Positions 9,405-18,267 are shown, counted from the first letter of the stretch. The stretch: 23,222 nucleotides of DNA from Hippea sp. (GCA_015486705.1 WFRG01000086.1:1-23222); one strand, 5' to 3'. A program made the numbers and translations. The notes: a model not told the origin generated them from the sequence alone.

Positions 9405-10211
9405 TCAATCACTAATCTTATTTGCAAAGTCTCTTAAATCATCTAAATTATCAAAAACAAATTCTAATTTAAGTTTTTTACTTGTTATTTTAACCTTCAT
9501 ATTTTCAAATTTCTCTTTTAAAAGCTCTATCTCTTCCGGAATATCAATAACGATTCGTGTTTTTGCTGCCTTTTCTGCTTCTCTAACACTCAATTTTCTT
9601 TTAATTATCTCATCAGCCAATCTTTTTTGATCAGCCTCATCCCTTAATGATAGTATAGCTCTTGCATGACCTGCTGAGATTAAACCCCTCTTCAGCTTTT
9701 CTTTAATATCATCAGGCAAATTAAGTAATCTTAAACCGTTAGCAATAGTAGCCCTATCCTTACCAATTTTCTTTGCAAGCTCTTCTTGAGTGTAACCAAA
9801 GTTATCAATTAATCTCTTATAAGCTAAGGCTTCTTCAACAGGATTTAAATCCTTTCTTTGTATATTTTCTATCAAAGCTATTTCTGCTGATTCTTCATCC
9901 GATATATCTTTTACAATAGCTGGTATAGACTTTAGTCCAACCATACGTGCTGCAATAAACCTTCTCTCCCCAGCAACAATTTGGTACTTATCCCCGTTTT
10001 CCCTAACGATAATAGGTTGAATTATACCCTTTTCCTTTATAGACTCAGCTAACTCCTTAACCCCTTTTTCATCAAAATCTTCCCTTGGCTGGAAAGGATT
10101 TTTATCTATTAACTCCAAAGATATTGCAACAACTTTATTGTCTTTTTCCAGCTCATCCAACTCGCCAAAGATGGCCTCCAATCCCTTACCCAAGCCACCC
10201 TTTTTAGGCAT
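9405..10211 (-). CDS. parB: ParB/Spo0J chromosome-partitioning CTPase
   Basis: This 268-residue ParB binds parS sites and spreads as a CTP-dependent clamp, recruiting ParA and SMC. It has the canonical N-terminus GLGKGLEAIFG (ParA-stimulating region), the CTP-binding/ParB box GERRFIAAR at residues 81-89, and ENIQRKDLNP followed by the helix-turn-helix (TQEELAKKIGKDRATIANGLRLL). A short dimerisation domain closes the protein. The start overlaps the parA stop by 8 bases with GAGG nine bases upstream. No convincing parS sequence is seen in this window. Confidence 0.97.
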   Translation of the reverse strand: MPKKGGLGKGLEAIFGELDELEKDNKVVAISLELIDKNPFQPREDFDEKGVKELAESIKEKGIIQPIIVRENGDKYQIVAGERRFIAARMVGLKSIPAIVKDISDEESAEIALIENIQRKDLNPVEEALAYKRLIDNFGYTQEELAKKIGKDRATIANGLRLLNLPDDIKEKLKRGLISAGHARAILSLRDEADQKRLADEIIKRKLSVREAEKAAKTRIVIDIPEEIELLKEKFENMKVKITSKKLKLEFVFDNLDDLRDFANKISD

Positions 10212-10950
10212 ATTTAAGTACCTCTTTAGCTAATGATAAATAACTTTGACTACCAGGACATTTAAGGTCATAGGATATAACTGATTTTCCAAAACTTGGA
10301 GCTTCAGACAATCTAACATTGCGCGGGATTAAGGTTTTAAAAATATATTTGGGGAAGTGTCTCTTGAGTTCCATTTCAACCTGTTTAGACAGATTGTTTC
10401 TTTTATCGTGCATAGTTAACAATATTCCTTCTATTTTCAATGATGGGTTAAAGGTTCTTTTTACCAAATTAACCGTATGTAATAGCTGGGCTAATCCTTC
10501 CATAGCAAAATACTCACATTGAACAGGCACTAAAACAGAATTCGAGGCAACCAGAGCATTTATGGTTAAAAAACCGAGCGATGGCGGACAATCTATTAAA
10601 ACATAGTCAAAGCCGTTCAAATCTTTCAATAAATTTTTAAGAATTTTCTCTTTATTATCTAAGTTCCTTAACTCAATCTCGGCTCCAATTAAAGATATAT
10701 TTGATGGAATTATAAAAAGATTGTCCATTTCCGTTGGTGTTATAAGAGACTTTAAACTCTTCTTTCCAATTAATGCATGGTAGATACACATTTCCCTTTC
10801 TGCATTTAGGCCACTTGTAGCGTTGGCTTGAGGGTCTATATCAATTATCAAAATTCTTTTCCCAAAAACAGCGAGGGACGCACCGAGATTAATAGCAGTT
10901 GTGGTTTTTCCAACCCCACCCTTTTGATTTGTAATCGCAATTACTTTCAT
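10204..10950 (-). CDS. parA: ParA/Soj chromosome-partitioning ATPase
   Basis: This 248-residue deviant-Walker ATPase has KGGVGKTTTAINLGASLA at residues 10-27, the Walker A' region IDIDPQANATSGL, and DYVLIDCPPSLGFLTINAL. It lacks an N-terminal DNA-binding extension, so it belongs to the chromosomal Soj type rather than the plasmid type Ia. It works with ParB to segregate origins. An AGG-rich ribosome binding site spans the murG stop, and the ATG is 3 bases after that stop. Confidence 0.98.
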   Translation of the reverse strand: MKVIAITNQKGGVGKTTTAINLGASLAVFGKRILIIDIDPQANATSGLNAEREMCIYHALIGKKSLKSLITPTEMDNLFIIPSNISLIGAEIELRNLDNKEKILKNLLKDLNGFDYVLIDCPPSLGFLTINALVASNSVLVPVQCEYFAMEGLAQLLHTVNLVKRTFNPSLKIEGILLTMHDKRNNLSKQVEMELKRHFPKYIFKTLIPRNVRLSEAPSFGKSVISYDLKCPGSQSYLSLAKEVLKYA

Positions 10951-10953
10951 ATC

Positions 10954-11988
10954 CTACCTTACTGTCAGTACTCCAAACATCTTTTCGCAGGCATCGGGTT
11001 TACATAATCTTTTAGCTTTAATAGACATCTCAAAAATTTTATCGACCGTCAGTAATGATATAATACTCAAAAATTTTTTTCCAGTTAAATCTCTATCCTC
11101 CAAAATGATGGCAGCATTGGCATCCGCAAAAGCTTTGGCATTGAAGTATTGATGGTTATAGATCGCATAGGGGTAAGGAACGAGTATTGAACCCAAAGCA
11201 GCACATGATATCTCGCTCAAAGTGCTTGCCCCCGCTCGACATACAATAAAGTCTATAGATTTGTAGAAACCCTCCATATCATCGATAAACTTATGCACTT
11301 CCCAATCCTTTTTGTTTTTTTCATACGCAGACCTCACCCTCTCATAATCCTCATCACCCGTCTGGTGAATAACTTTAAAATTGGTTTCAAAAGCCGAAAG
11401 TTCTATCATGGCGTTGTTTATACTCCTTGCACCCCTCGATCCACCTATAACTCCGACAACAAAAGGCTCCTTTATCGTCCTTTTAAAGTTTTCAAGCTTT
11501 ATCCTCGTGGGATTGCCCACAACAATGGCATTTTTAAAAAAACGCTTTGTAACTTCAAAATTCACAAACGTAAAATTGCATAGCTTAGACAAAACTCTAT
11601 TTGCCTTACCGGGATACGAATTCTGCTCCAAAATCGCACTTCTAATGCCCCTACTAATAGAGGCTAAAACCACAGGAAAGCTCACATAACCGCCAAAACC
11701 CACAGTAAAGACAGGTTTAATCTCGCCAATGAGCTTTAGTGCTTCAAAATACGCCTGAGATACTCCAAGAAAACCCTTAAGCTTGTCTTTTAAGCCCTTG
11801 CCAGCAATACCACGCGATTTCAATAGGTAATATTCAAAACTATACCGCGGCAAGATCCTTTTCTCTATACCATAATCCGAACCAATTAAAACTGGATTGA
11901 AGCCATTATCACTCAAAAAGTCTGCAAAAGCCAAAGCGGCAAAGAGATGCCCACCTGTTCCACCGCCTGTAAGGACAACGTTTTTCAT
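10954..11988 (-). CDS. murG: UDP-GlcNAc:lipid I N-acetylglucosaminyltransferase
   Basis: MurG adds GlcNAc to lipid I to make lipid II at the cytoplasmic face of the membrane. The 344-residue protein shows the N-terminal glycine loop GGGTGGH (8-14), the lipid-side region LEQNSYPGKANRVLSKL, the second loop VIGGSRGARSINNAM, and the UDP-GlcNAc site CRAGASTLSEISCAALGS followed by NHQYFNAKAF. Its ATG overlaps the recN stop as ATGA. It is away from the usual mur/fts cluster and sits between a repair and a segregation gene. Confidence 0.97.
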   Translation of the reverse strand: MKNVVLTGGGTGGHLFAALAFADFLSDNGFNPVLIGSDYGIEKRILPRYSFEYYLLKSRGIAGKGLKDKLKGFLGVSQAYFEALKLIGEIKPVFTVGFGGYVSFPVVLASISRGIRSAILEQNSYPGKANRVLSKLCNFTFVNFEVTKRFFKNAIVVGNPTRIKLENFKRTIKEPFVVGVIGGSRGARSINNAMIELSAFETNFKVIHQTGDEDYERVRSAYEKNKKDWEVHKFIDDMEGFYKSIDFIVCRAGASTLSEISCAALGSILVPYPYAIYNHQYFNAKAFADANAAIILEDRDLTGKKFLSIISLLTVDKIFEMSIKAKRLCKPDACEKMFGVLTVR

Positions 11989-13520
11989 TGTATTCTCTCT
12001 AACGTGCTAATGCTCTTTCCATCCTCAAGCCTTTTATCAACCTTAAAGATGCGATCTGCGATCTCAAGCATTCTATCCGAGTGCGTAACCAGAATTATCT
12101 GATTTTTTAGAGAGTAATCCTTAATCAACATCATCAATTTATCTAAAGCTTTATTGCTCAAACCCGACTCAATTTCATCGAATATAACCGTCTCACTCGC
12201 CTGTGAAAGCTCTGACAGTGCAACCTTCAAAGCCAAGATAAACCTTGACTTCTCACCGCCACTCGCCACCTTATCTATGGAATCAGGCTCAATGTCCGGG
12301 TTTGCAGAAAATAGTATATCTACCCTATCAAAGCCAGAGCTTGTAACCATATCCTGCGTGAAGACCATCTTAACCCTGCTGTTTTCCATATTGAGCTCTG
12401 CCAAATGCTCCTTTATCCTCTTCTCGATCAAATCAGCAACCCTTCTCCTTTCCTTTGACAAATTAACCGCACTTTCAACCATTGCTTTTTCTTTTTCTTC
12501 CAACTCCCTTTTTAGCTCGTCTATATCGTCCAAAATCCTTTCCTTTTCGTCTATCAAGGATTTTAACTGCTCCCTTTGCTCAACTATTTCATCCAAATCC
12601 CTTCCAAACTCTCTTTTCAATTTCTCAAGCTGAAACAAACGGGCATTTATCTTATCCACATCTATATCTGAAAGGTCTTGATTTAGCACATCGTAAAGCT
12701 CATCTTTCGCCGAACGTATAAGCTCTAACGCCTCATTTAGGGCATCCTTTGAAGAAAACTTAAAAGATTGGGTTTCAAGTCTATCCAAATTGGACACTAA
12801 CCTATTCAAGAAACCCTCTATTGACCCATCCTTCTCGTAAAGCTCAAATACGGCATCCTTTGCCACATCTATCGCAAGTTTTGAACTTTTTACCCTGTTC
12901 AGCTTATCCAAGAGCTCCTCATATTCACCCTTTCTTGGGTTAACCTTCTCTATCTCCTCAAGCAGTATCTCGGGGTGCTTCTCTGTAATTTCCTTTAGCT
13001 TACCCTCAAGCTTTTCTATTCTACCTTTGAGTTTTTCATACTCCAAAAATTTAACCTTAAAATCCTCGATAATTGGTCTATCAACACGTGTGTCGATCAC
13101 ACCCAAAAGCTTATTACTGGAGAATATCTCAAATTTATAATCTTGGGAAACGATGCTTAAAAAAAGGCCTTTAAACGAAGAAACAATCTTGGCTGTTACA
13201 GGCTCATGGTTGATCAAAACCCTTGTTGAACCCCTTTTTATAACTTTAGTAAAGACCACCTCATCATCAAAGATGCCAAAATCGGACAAGACCTTCTTTT
13301 GCTCGTCAGATAACTGAAACAGCAGGGAAACCTTCGAAAAATCTGCAAAATTACCTACAATGCTTGTGTCAACCTTTTGAGAAAAGACGTAGTCTATTGC
13401 TTTGATTATCAACGATTTTCCACTTCCAGATTCACCAACAATGGCCGTAATTGTATTCGATGGCTCTAAAACACACTTCTCAATGGTCAAAAAATTCTCT
13501 ATCTCTACCCTTTTTAACAT
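11985..13520 (-). CDS. recN: RecN-like DNA repair ATPase, divergent
   Basis: This is an SMC-like ATPase of 511 residues. N-terminal Walker A is GESGSGKS (29-36). A long charged coiled-coil region runs from about 150 to 375. The C-terminal half has the ABC signature VASGGEKSRFILAL, Walker B ETVIFDEIESGLSNKAL and an H-loop ILVTHSDRML. RecN tethers DNA ends in double-strand break repair. It is shorter than E. coli RecN (about 550), and several signatures differ (THSDRM in place of THLPQVA; SGLSNKA in place of the usual VGISGRA). The adjacency to nadK, common in many bacteria, supports RecN over another SMC-like protein. It overlaps nadK by 7 bases. Confidence 0.88.
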   Translation of the reverse strand: MLKRVEIENFLTIEKCVLEPSNTITAIVGESGSGKSLIIKAIDYVFSQKVDTSIVGNFADFSKVSLLFQLSDEQKKVLSDFGIFDDEVVFTKVIKRGSTRVLINHEPVTAKIVSSFKGLFLSIVSQDYKFEIFSSNKLLGVIDTRVDRPIIEDFKVKFLEYEKLKGRIEKLEGKLKEITEKHPEILLEEIEKVNPRKGEYEELLDKLNRVKSSKLAIDVAKDAVFELYEKDGSIEGFLNRLVSNLDRLETQSFKFSSKDALNEALELIRSAKDELYDVLNQDLSDIDVDKINARLFQLEKLKREFGRDLDEIVEQREQLKSLIDEKERILDDIDELKRELEEKEKAMVESAVNLSKERRRVADLIEKRIKEHLAELNMENSRVKMVFTQDMVTSSGFDRVDILFSANPDIEPDSIDKVASGGEKSRFILALKVALSELSQASETVIFDEIESGLSNKALDKLMMLIKDYSLKNQIILVTHSDRMLEIADRIFKVDKRLEDGKSISTLERIQ

Positions 13521-14410
13521 CTCACGCTTCTAATCTTCCTCTCTTCCCAGTTGAGTTTTGTTCTTAAAACATCAAAATAGCTTTTATCTCTTTGTGTAAT
13601 TAATTTAATCTTTCTTGTAGATTTTCTTATAACTATTTTTTGTTCTTCGGTAATTTTATACCCTATTTGGCCATCTAACGTAGCCATCACATCTTCAACA
13701 TTCTCTACTATTCTAACAGACAGCGTTGCACTATCCGGCAATACTATGGGTCTGTTGGACAAAGTATGCGGGCATATAGGAGTCAGAATTATACAATCCA
13801 TAGTTGGATATACGATTGGCCCACCAGATGCCAGATTGTAAGCAGTGGAGCCAGATGGAGTTGATACTATTAAACCATCTGCGTGATACGTAGCAACATC
13901 AAGAACTCTACCCTCAAGACTGACTCTCACATTTATGGGCACTATCCTTGCCAAAGCGCCTTTGCTTACAACAGCATCATTAAAAACGGTCTTTTTACTG
14001 AATATTTCTGAATTATTGTAAACTTCAACATCCAACATCATTCTTTCTTCCAAATAGTAATCACCTTGAATGAATATTTTATCCAAAACATTATACATTG
14101 AAGAGAGAGGAACCTCTGTTAAAAAACCCATCCTTCCCAAGTTAACTCCGAGGATAGGTATGTCTTTTTTAGATTCATTAACAGACCTTGCAGCAGAGAT
14201 AAACGTTCCATCGCCACCAAGCACAATTATCATATCCACATGGGCAGCGAGCTCTTCCCTATCAACCCCTTTAATACCCAAAGAATTTGCGGCCTCATGA
14301 CCCAACACAGCCCTAACGTTGTTTTTTTTCAGATATTCCAACAGCTCCTCAACAATTTTATCTATGTTTCTAACCTTAGCCTTAGCTATAATCCCTACGG
14401 TTTTGAACAT
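13514..14410 (-). CDS. nadK: NAD kinase
   Basis: NAD kinase phosphorylates NAD to NADP using ATP or polyphosphate and controls the cell's NADP pool. In this 298-residue protein the catalytic GGDG is at residues 65-68 (VLGGDGTFISAAR), followed by NLGRMGFLTEVP, the NAD-binding region STPSGSTAYNLASGGPIVYP, and CPHTLSNRPIVLP. Length is normal. GGAGG overlaps the end of livF and the junction reads TAGATG, with the start abutting the livF stop. Confidence 0.97.
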   Translation of the reverse strand: MFKTVGIIAKAKVRNIDKIVEELLEYLKKNNVRAVLGHEAANSLGIKGVDREELAAHVDMIIVLGGDGTFISAARSVNESKKDIPILGVNLGRMGFLTEVPLSSMYNVLDKIFIQGDYYLEERMMLDVEVYNNSEIFSKKTVFNDAVVSKGALARIVPINVRVSLEGRVLDVATYHADGLIVSTPSGSTAYNLASGGPIVYPTMDCIILTPICPHTLSNRPIVLPDSATLSVRIVENVEDVMATLDGQIGYKITEEQKIVIRKSTRKIKLITQRDKSYFDVLRTKLNWEERKIRSVRC

Positions 14411-15121
14411 CTAACCTCCAAAGTAAGCTTGCTTTATGACGTTATCGTCTTGGAAATCCTTGGCATTTCCTTCTGCCACAATCCTTCCGTTTTTTAAAAA
14501 ATAAACCCGATCTGCTATCCTTATGGTCTTATTAACATTTTGCTCAACCATCAGTACCGTAAGCCTATTTTTTTTCATAAATGATATTATATTGAACAGG
14601 TCTTTCACCAATTTGGGCGAAAGTCCAGCAGATGGCTCATCCAAAATCACAAGCTTTGGCTCCTTCATCAATCCTTGGGCTATGGATAGCATCTGTTGCT
14701 CTCCGCCCGACAAATAGCCCGCTTTTAGCTTAATCTTCTCCTCCAGATTGGTAAAGTGCTCAAAGATCCCTTCAAGTTTTTGTCTAAACCCCTTTTCTCC
14801 TTCACGCTTTAAATTCTTATAGAACGCTACCTTAAGATTGTCAAGGACAGAGAGGTCTTTAAAAACCGTTTTTGTGTCCGGCAAGTATGATATGCCAAGA
14901 TTGGCAATATCATGGGTCTTCAAATCGGTTATATTTCTACCTTCAAACGTTACCCTACCAGACTTTTTAACAACTCCTATAATGGCATTGAGTATCGTAG
15001 TTTTCCCTGCTCCATTTGAGCCAATAATTGCCACTATCTCACCCCTATTAACATCTATTTTAATATCCTTAACAGCCAGAGCCCTGCCGTAATAAATGAT
15101 CAAATCCTCAACCTTCAGCAT
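14411..15121 (-). CDS. livF: Branched-chain amino acid ABC transporter ATPase LivF
   Basis: This 236-residue ATPase has Walker A GSNGAGKT (34-41), Q-loop region SYLPDTKTVFKDLSVLDNL, signature LSGGEQQMLSIAQGL, Walker B LVILDEPSAGLSP and an H-loop-like LMVEQNVNK, where glutamine replaces histidine as in other LivF proteins. It pairs with LivG on the LivH/LivM channel. Its start abuts the livG stop as TAGATG. Confidence 0.95.
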   Translation of the reverse strand: MLKVEDLIIYYGRALAVKDIKIDVNRGEIVAIIGSNGAGKTTILNAIIGVVKKSGRVTFEGRNITDLKTHDIANLGISYLPDTKTVFKDLSVLDNLKVAFYKNLKREGEKGFRQKLEGIFEHFTNLEEKIKLKAGYLSGGEQQMLSIAQGLMKEPKLVILDEPSAGLSPKLVKDLFNIISFMKKNRLTVLMVEQNVNKTIRIADRVYFLKNGRIVAEGNAKDFQDDNVIKQAYFGG

Positions 15122-15880
15122 CTACTCACCCATATAGGCCTTTATAACCCTATAATCGTTCATAACCTCGCTCGGCAACCCTTCGGCAATCTTTTTGCCA
15201 CTATCCATGACAACTATGGAATGGGAGCAGTTTGTAACAAACTCCATATCGTGTTCTATTAAAAGTATCGAAATACCTCGTTCCCAAATCCTGAAGATGC
15301 TCTTTAGCAAAAGCTCTGTTTCATCCTCATTTAATCCAGCAGCCGGCTCATCCAACAAAAGCAATTCAGGTTCAGAAACCAAAGCCCTTGCAATCTCCAC
15401 AAGCCTCTTTATACCAAAGGGTATTTGGTTGGGAAACTTATAAAGATAATCCTCTATCTTCAAAAACCTGCAGACCTTTTCGACCCTTTCAAAAATCTCC
15501 CTTTCCCGCTCTTTGTTAAACCCAAGAATTACAGAAATGGGATTTGATTTGATCTTGCTGTGTAAACCCAAGGCTATGTTTTCTTTAACCGTCAATGCAT
15601 CAATCAACTGTATATTTTGAAACGTCCTTGAGATACCCAATTTTACCAGCTCATAGGGCTTATACGAAAATAGATCTTTACCTTTAAAAACAACCTCTCC
15701 GCTATCGGCTTTATAAAGCCCTGTTACAATGTTAAACAGCGTTGTCTTTCCAGCACCGTTTGGACCTACAAGCGCCTTAATCTGCCTTCTTCTAATGGAA
15801 AAACTGACATTATCAACCGCCTTTATACCACCAAAGCTCTTTATTACGTTTTTTATCTCTAAAATATTGCCTTTTTCCAC
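15122..15880 (-). CDS. livG: Branched-chain amino acid ABC transporter ATPase LivG
   Basis: This 252-residue ATPase has Walker A GPNGAGKT (39-46), the LivG-typical ISRTFQNIQLIDALTVKENIALG, signature IPFGIKRLVEIARAL (a non-LSGGQ version as often seen in LivG), Walker B ELLLLDEPAAGLNEDE and H-loop LLIEHDMEFV. The start is a GTG at 15880, and no ATG is available near the natural N-terminus. A G-rich GGCGGG lies about 8 bases upstream. It overlaps the 3' end of livM by 22 bases. Confidence 0.94.
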   Translation of the reverse strand: MEKGNILEIKNVIKSFGGIKAVDNVSFSIRRRQIKALVGPNGAGKTTLFNIVTGLYKADSGEVVFKGKDLFSYKPYELVKLGISRTFQNIQLIDALTVKENIALGLHSKIKSNPISVILGFNKEREREIFERVEKVCRFLKIEDYLYKFPNQIPFGIKRLVEIARALVSEPELLLLDEPAAGLNEDETELLLKSIFRIWERGISILLIEHDMEFVTNCSHSIVVMDSGKKIAEGLPSEVMNDYRVIKAYMGE

Positions 15881-16785
15881 CTTACAAACCCGCCCAAACC
15901 TTTAGGCATAAACATGGCAGCAACGACCAACAGCAAACCGTTAACCACAGGCCAGTAATCCTGCAAAAATGTCAGAATATTTGGAAGCGAAGCGAAAACA
16001 ACCGTCACAATCAAGGAGCCGAAGATACTGTCTATACCGCCAACAAACACCATGACAATGTAATTTATGGACTTTAGAAGGTCAAAAGATGATGGCGAAA
16101 TAAAGCCTATGTAAAATGCATATAGACCGCCCGCTATGGCCGCATAGAAGGCGCTCAAAGAAAAGATAACGACTTTGTATAGATGAACATTTACACCAAA
16201 AGAAAGGGCCGCAAGCTCCTTTTCATGTATGGCTTTAAGCGCCCTTCCAAAGTGCGAATTAACTATCCTAAAACTCAAAAAGGCAAACAGAAACACAATG
16301 ACCCAAACAAAGAAAAAGAACTTTTTCTCGCTGTCGAACACGAAATTGCCTATACTCAGCATGGGCATTCCAGTAAGACCCTGATGACCACCTGTTAAAT
16401 CCACTAAATTGTTGGCAAATATGTAGATTATCTCACCTATGGCGAGTGTAGCCATAGCCAAGTAATGTCCCTTTAGTTTCAGCGTTGGATAACCGATAAT
16501 AAGGGCAAAAACGGATGTCAAAAGAGACGCTATTAGAATTGATAGCCAGGGATTGATGTTGAGTTTGATAGCTAAAATCGAGGCTCCATAAGCGCCTAAT
16601 CCAACAAAACCCGCATGGCCCAAAGATACCTGACCAGCATAGCCCAAAAGTAGATTTAATCCCATTGCAACAATAACAGCTAATGCGGCAATGGAAACCA
16701 TATTGAGAATGAAGGGGTTTTTTATTATAAAGCCTGAAAGGAAAAAGAGAGCGATCAATACGTAAGTGGCCGTGCTTTCCTTCAT
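15859..16785 (-). CDS. livM: Branched-chain amino acid ABC transporter permease LivM
   Basis: This 308-residue inner-membrane permease has multiple hydrophobic segments. The family hallmarks are GLNLLLGYAGQVSLGHAGFVGLGAYGASIL near residues 42-71, TLKLKGHYLAMATLAIGEI, and the coupling-helix region FGRALKAIHEKELAALSFGVNVHLYKVVIFSLSAFYAAIAGGLYA. Length fits. AAGGG in the end of livH serves as the ribosome binding site, and the ATG abuts the livH stop (TAGATG). It forms the channel with LivH. Confidence 0.95.
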   Translation of the reverse strand: MKESTATYVLIALFFLSGFIIKNPFILNMVSIAALAVIVAMGLNLLLGYAGQVSLGHAGFVGLGAYGASILAIKLNINPWLSILIASLLTSVFALIIGYPTLKLKGHYLAMATLAIGEIIYIFANNLVDLTGGHQGLTGMPMLSIGNFVFDSEKKFFFFVWVIVFLFAFLSFRIVNSHFGRALKAIHEKELAALSFGVNVHLYKVVIFSLSAFYAAIAGGLYAFYIGFISPSSFDLLKSINYIVMVFVGGIDSIFGSLIVTVVFASLPNILTFLQDYWPVVNGLLLVVAAMFMPKGLGGFVRWKKAIF

Positions 16786-17658
16786 CTAAACCCTTTCCAC
16801 ATCTTTTGAACCAAAAATTCCCGACGGCTTAACAAACAAAACGAGAATCATAATAAAAAACGCAACGGCGTCCTTGTATGATGAAGATACATAACCCGCC
16901 GCCAAGGACTCGGATATCCCTATTATCAATCCACCTGCTATTGCACCAATATTATTTCCAAAGCCACCCACAACGCTTGCAGAAAACCCTTTCAAGCCCA
17001 TTATCAAGCCAATGTTGTACTTCGCAAAGCTTATCGGAACTATGATCGAACCACCGATTGCCCCCAAAAGTCCGCTCAGAAAAAAAGAGGTTGATTTTAT
17101 ATTTTCAACATCAATGCCAAAGATGCTACAGGCCAAAGGGTTTTGAGAGGCGGCAAGCATCACCTTTCCGAAGTCCGTCAAATTCAAAAGATAAAAAAGC
17201 AAACCCGCAAGTATCAGGGCACCAATAAAAACAACCAAATACTGGGATGAAAATGTCAATCCAAAAACCGTTACACTATCAAACGGCAAAAACTGACTTA
17301 TAGAATGGGCATTCTTGCCGAAAATCAGCATGGCAGTGCCCCTTATAATCATAGCAAGGCCTATAGTGAGAATTATTAGAGACAGCTCGGTAGGATTCTT
17401 CGTATTCTTAACGAAAATAAAGTGGATAATATAACCCAAAATACCAACAATTAGCGAAACAAGAAAAAGTGACGCGACTAAAGGAACATGAATACTCATG
17501 AAATAAAACTGCAGCATTCCACCTAACATAACAAATTCGCCTTGAGCAAAGTTGACGATGCGAGTAGTAGAATAGATAAGATTAAAACCTAAAGCTATTA
17601 GTGCGTATATTAAACCTGTTATGATACCATTTATCGTGTATTGAACAAACGCCTCTAT
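16786..17658 (-). CDS. livH: Branched-chain amino acid ABC transporter permease LivH, probable ATA start
   Basis: This is the LivH permease, partner of LivM. The first ATG in frame (17529) would give only 247 residues and lose conserved sequence. Upstream of it the frame stays open for 43 more codons reading [19 protein letters not shown] followed by [20 protein letters not shown], which is the standard LivH N-terminus with first membrane segment and the INFAxGE motif. A TAA at 17661-17659 bars any earlier start. No ATG, GTG or TTG lies in those 43 codons. The codon right after the TAA is ATA, 7 bases behind a GGGAGG, and it overlaps the macrodomain stop as ATAG. Starting there gives 290 residues, the usual family length. 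Identity is certain; the start codon is inferred. Confidence 0.9.
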   Translation of the reverse strand: MEAFVQYTINGIITGLIYALIALGFNLIYSTTRIVNFAQGEFVMLGGMLQFYFMSIHVPLVASLFLVSLIVGILGYIIHFIFVKNTKNPTELSLIILTIGLAMIIRGTAMLIFGKNAHSISQFLPFDSVTVFGLTFSSQYLVVFIGALILAGLLFYLLNLTDFGKVMLAASQNPLACSIFGIDVENIKSTSFFLSGLLGAIGGSIIVPISFAKYNIGLIMGLKGFSASVVGGFGNNIGAIAGGLIIGISESLAAGYVSSSYKDAVAFFIMILVLFVKPSGIFGSKDVERV

Positions 17659-18200
17659 TTATTTGCCTCCCATTTTTCGGCCTCTTCTTTAAAAAGAGAT
17701 GCCGTTAGCTCATCTATGTTGCAAAAATGCACCTCTTTTACGTTCTTTGCACCTTTTAAAAACTCCATCGCTGTCGTGAAAATGATATGCGCAGCCCTCT
17801 CCTTTGGGAAACCAAAGATCCCTGAGCTTATGGCTGGCAGAGATACACTTTTTATCCCCTTCTCCTCAGCTAACTTCAATGCACTCAAAACGGCACTCTT
17901 AAGTTTGTTGTCTTCATCCCCTTCTCCCCAAACAGGGCCAACGGCATGTATCACATATTTAGCCTTTAGTCTTCCAGCGCCAGTAATGGCTGCCGACCCA
18001 GTAGGCACATAGCCAATCTTATCACTCTCCTCCTGTATCTCATAGCCGCCCTTCCTAACAATAGCGCCGGCCACACCACCACCGTGTTTGAGATGGGAAT
18101 TTGCCGCATTTACAATCGCCTCTGTATCCTCTTCCGTTATATCGCCCTGAATAACCCTCACAACCTTATCCCCAACCTTCAATTCCTTCAAAGCCTTCAT
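17655..18200 (-). CDS. Macrodomain protein, probable O-acetyl-ADP-ribose / ADP-ribosyl hydrolase
   Basis: Macrodomains bind ADP-ribose, and this type often removes it from acetyl or protein adducts. In this 181-residue protein the signatures are clear: [19 protein letters not shown] (about 17-34), GGGVAGAI (40-47), [24 protein letters not shown] (about 66-89) and [12 protein letters not shown] (121-132). These belong to the MacroD/YmdB-like branch, but the exact substrate is not decided. A GTG at 18212 is in frame, but GAGG sits 6 bases before the ATG at 18200, so I use the ATG. It heads the liv operon and its stop TAG overlaps the proposed livH start. Confidence 0.92.
   Translation of the reverse strand: MKALKELKVGDKVVRVIQGDITEEDTEAIVNAANSHLKHGGGVAGAIVRKGGYEIQEESDKIGYVPTGSAAITGAGRLKAKYVIHAVGPVWGEGDEDNKLKSAVLSALKLAEEKGIKSVSLPAISSGIFGFPKERAAHIIFTTAMEFLKGAKNVKEVHFCNIDELTASLFKEEAEKWEANK
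17666..17671 (-). promoter_or_regulatory. Strong ribosome binding site placing the livH start at ATA
   Basis: GGGAGG on the minus strand, inside the last codons of the macrodomain gene, is followed by seven bases (CAAATAA) and then ATA. The next possible ordinary start, ATG at 17529, is more than 130 bases away, so this site can only serve a start near 17658. Confidence 0.75.
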
Positions 18201-18267
18201 TTTAAACCTCACACGTGTAGCACATTTAATTATTTAACAAAACATTGCCTTATCTTTTATACACCGA

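Noticed and set aside
15122..15880. LivG signature IPFGIKR as a broken ABC signature
   Set aside because: LivG proteins commonly carry PYG/PFG variants here, and all other nucleotide-binding motifs are intact.
16786..17529. livH as a 247-residue, N-terminally truncated pseudogene
   Set aside because: The missing N-terminus is intact and in frame up to 17658, with a strong ribosome binding site. Only the start codon is unusual.
18206..18221. parS-like site around the palindrome ACACGTGT before the macrodomain gene
   Set aside because: Only the CACGTG core and a few flanking bases match the parS consensus; the left arm mostly fails.
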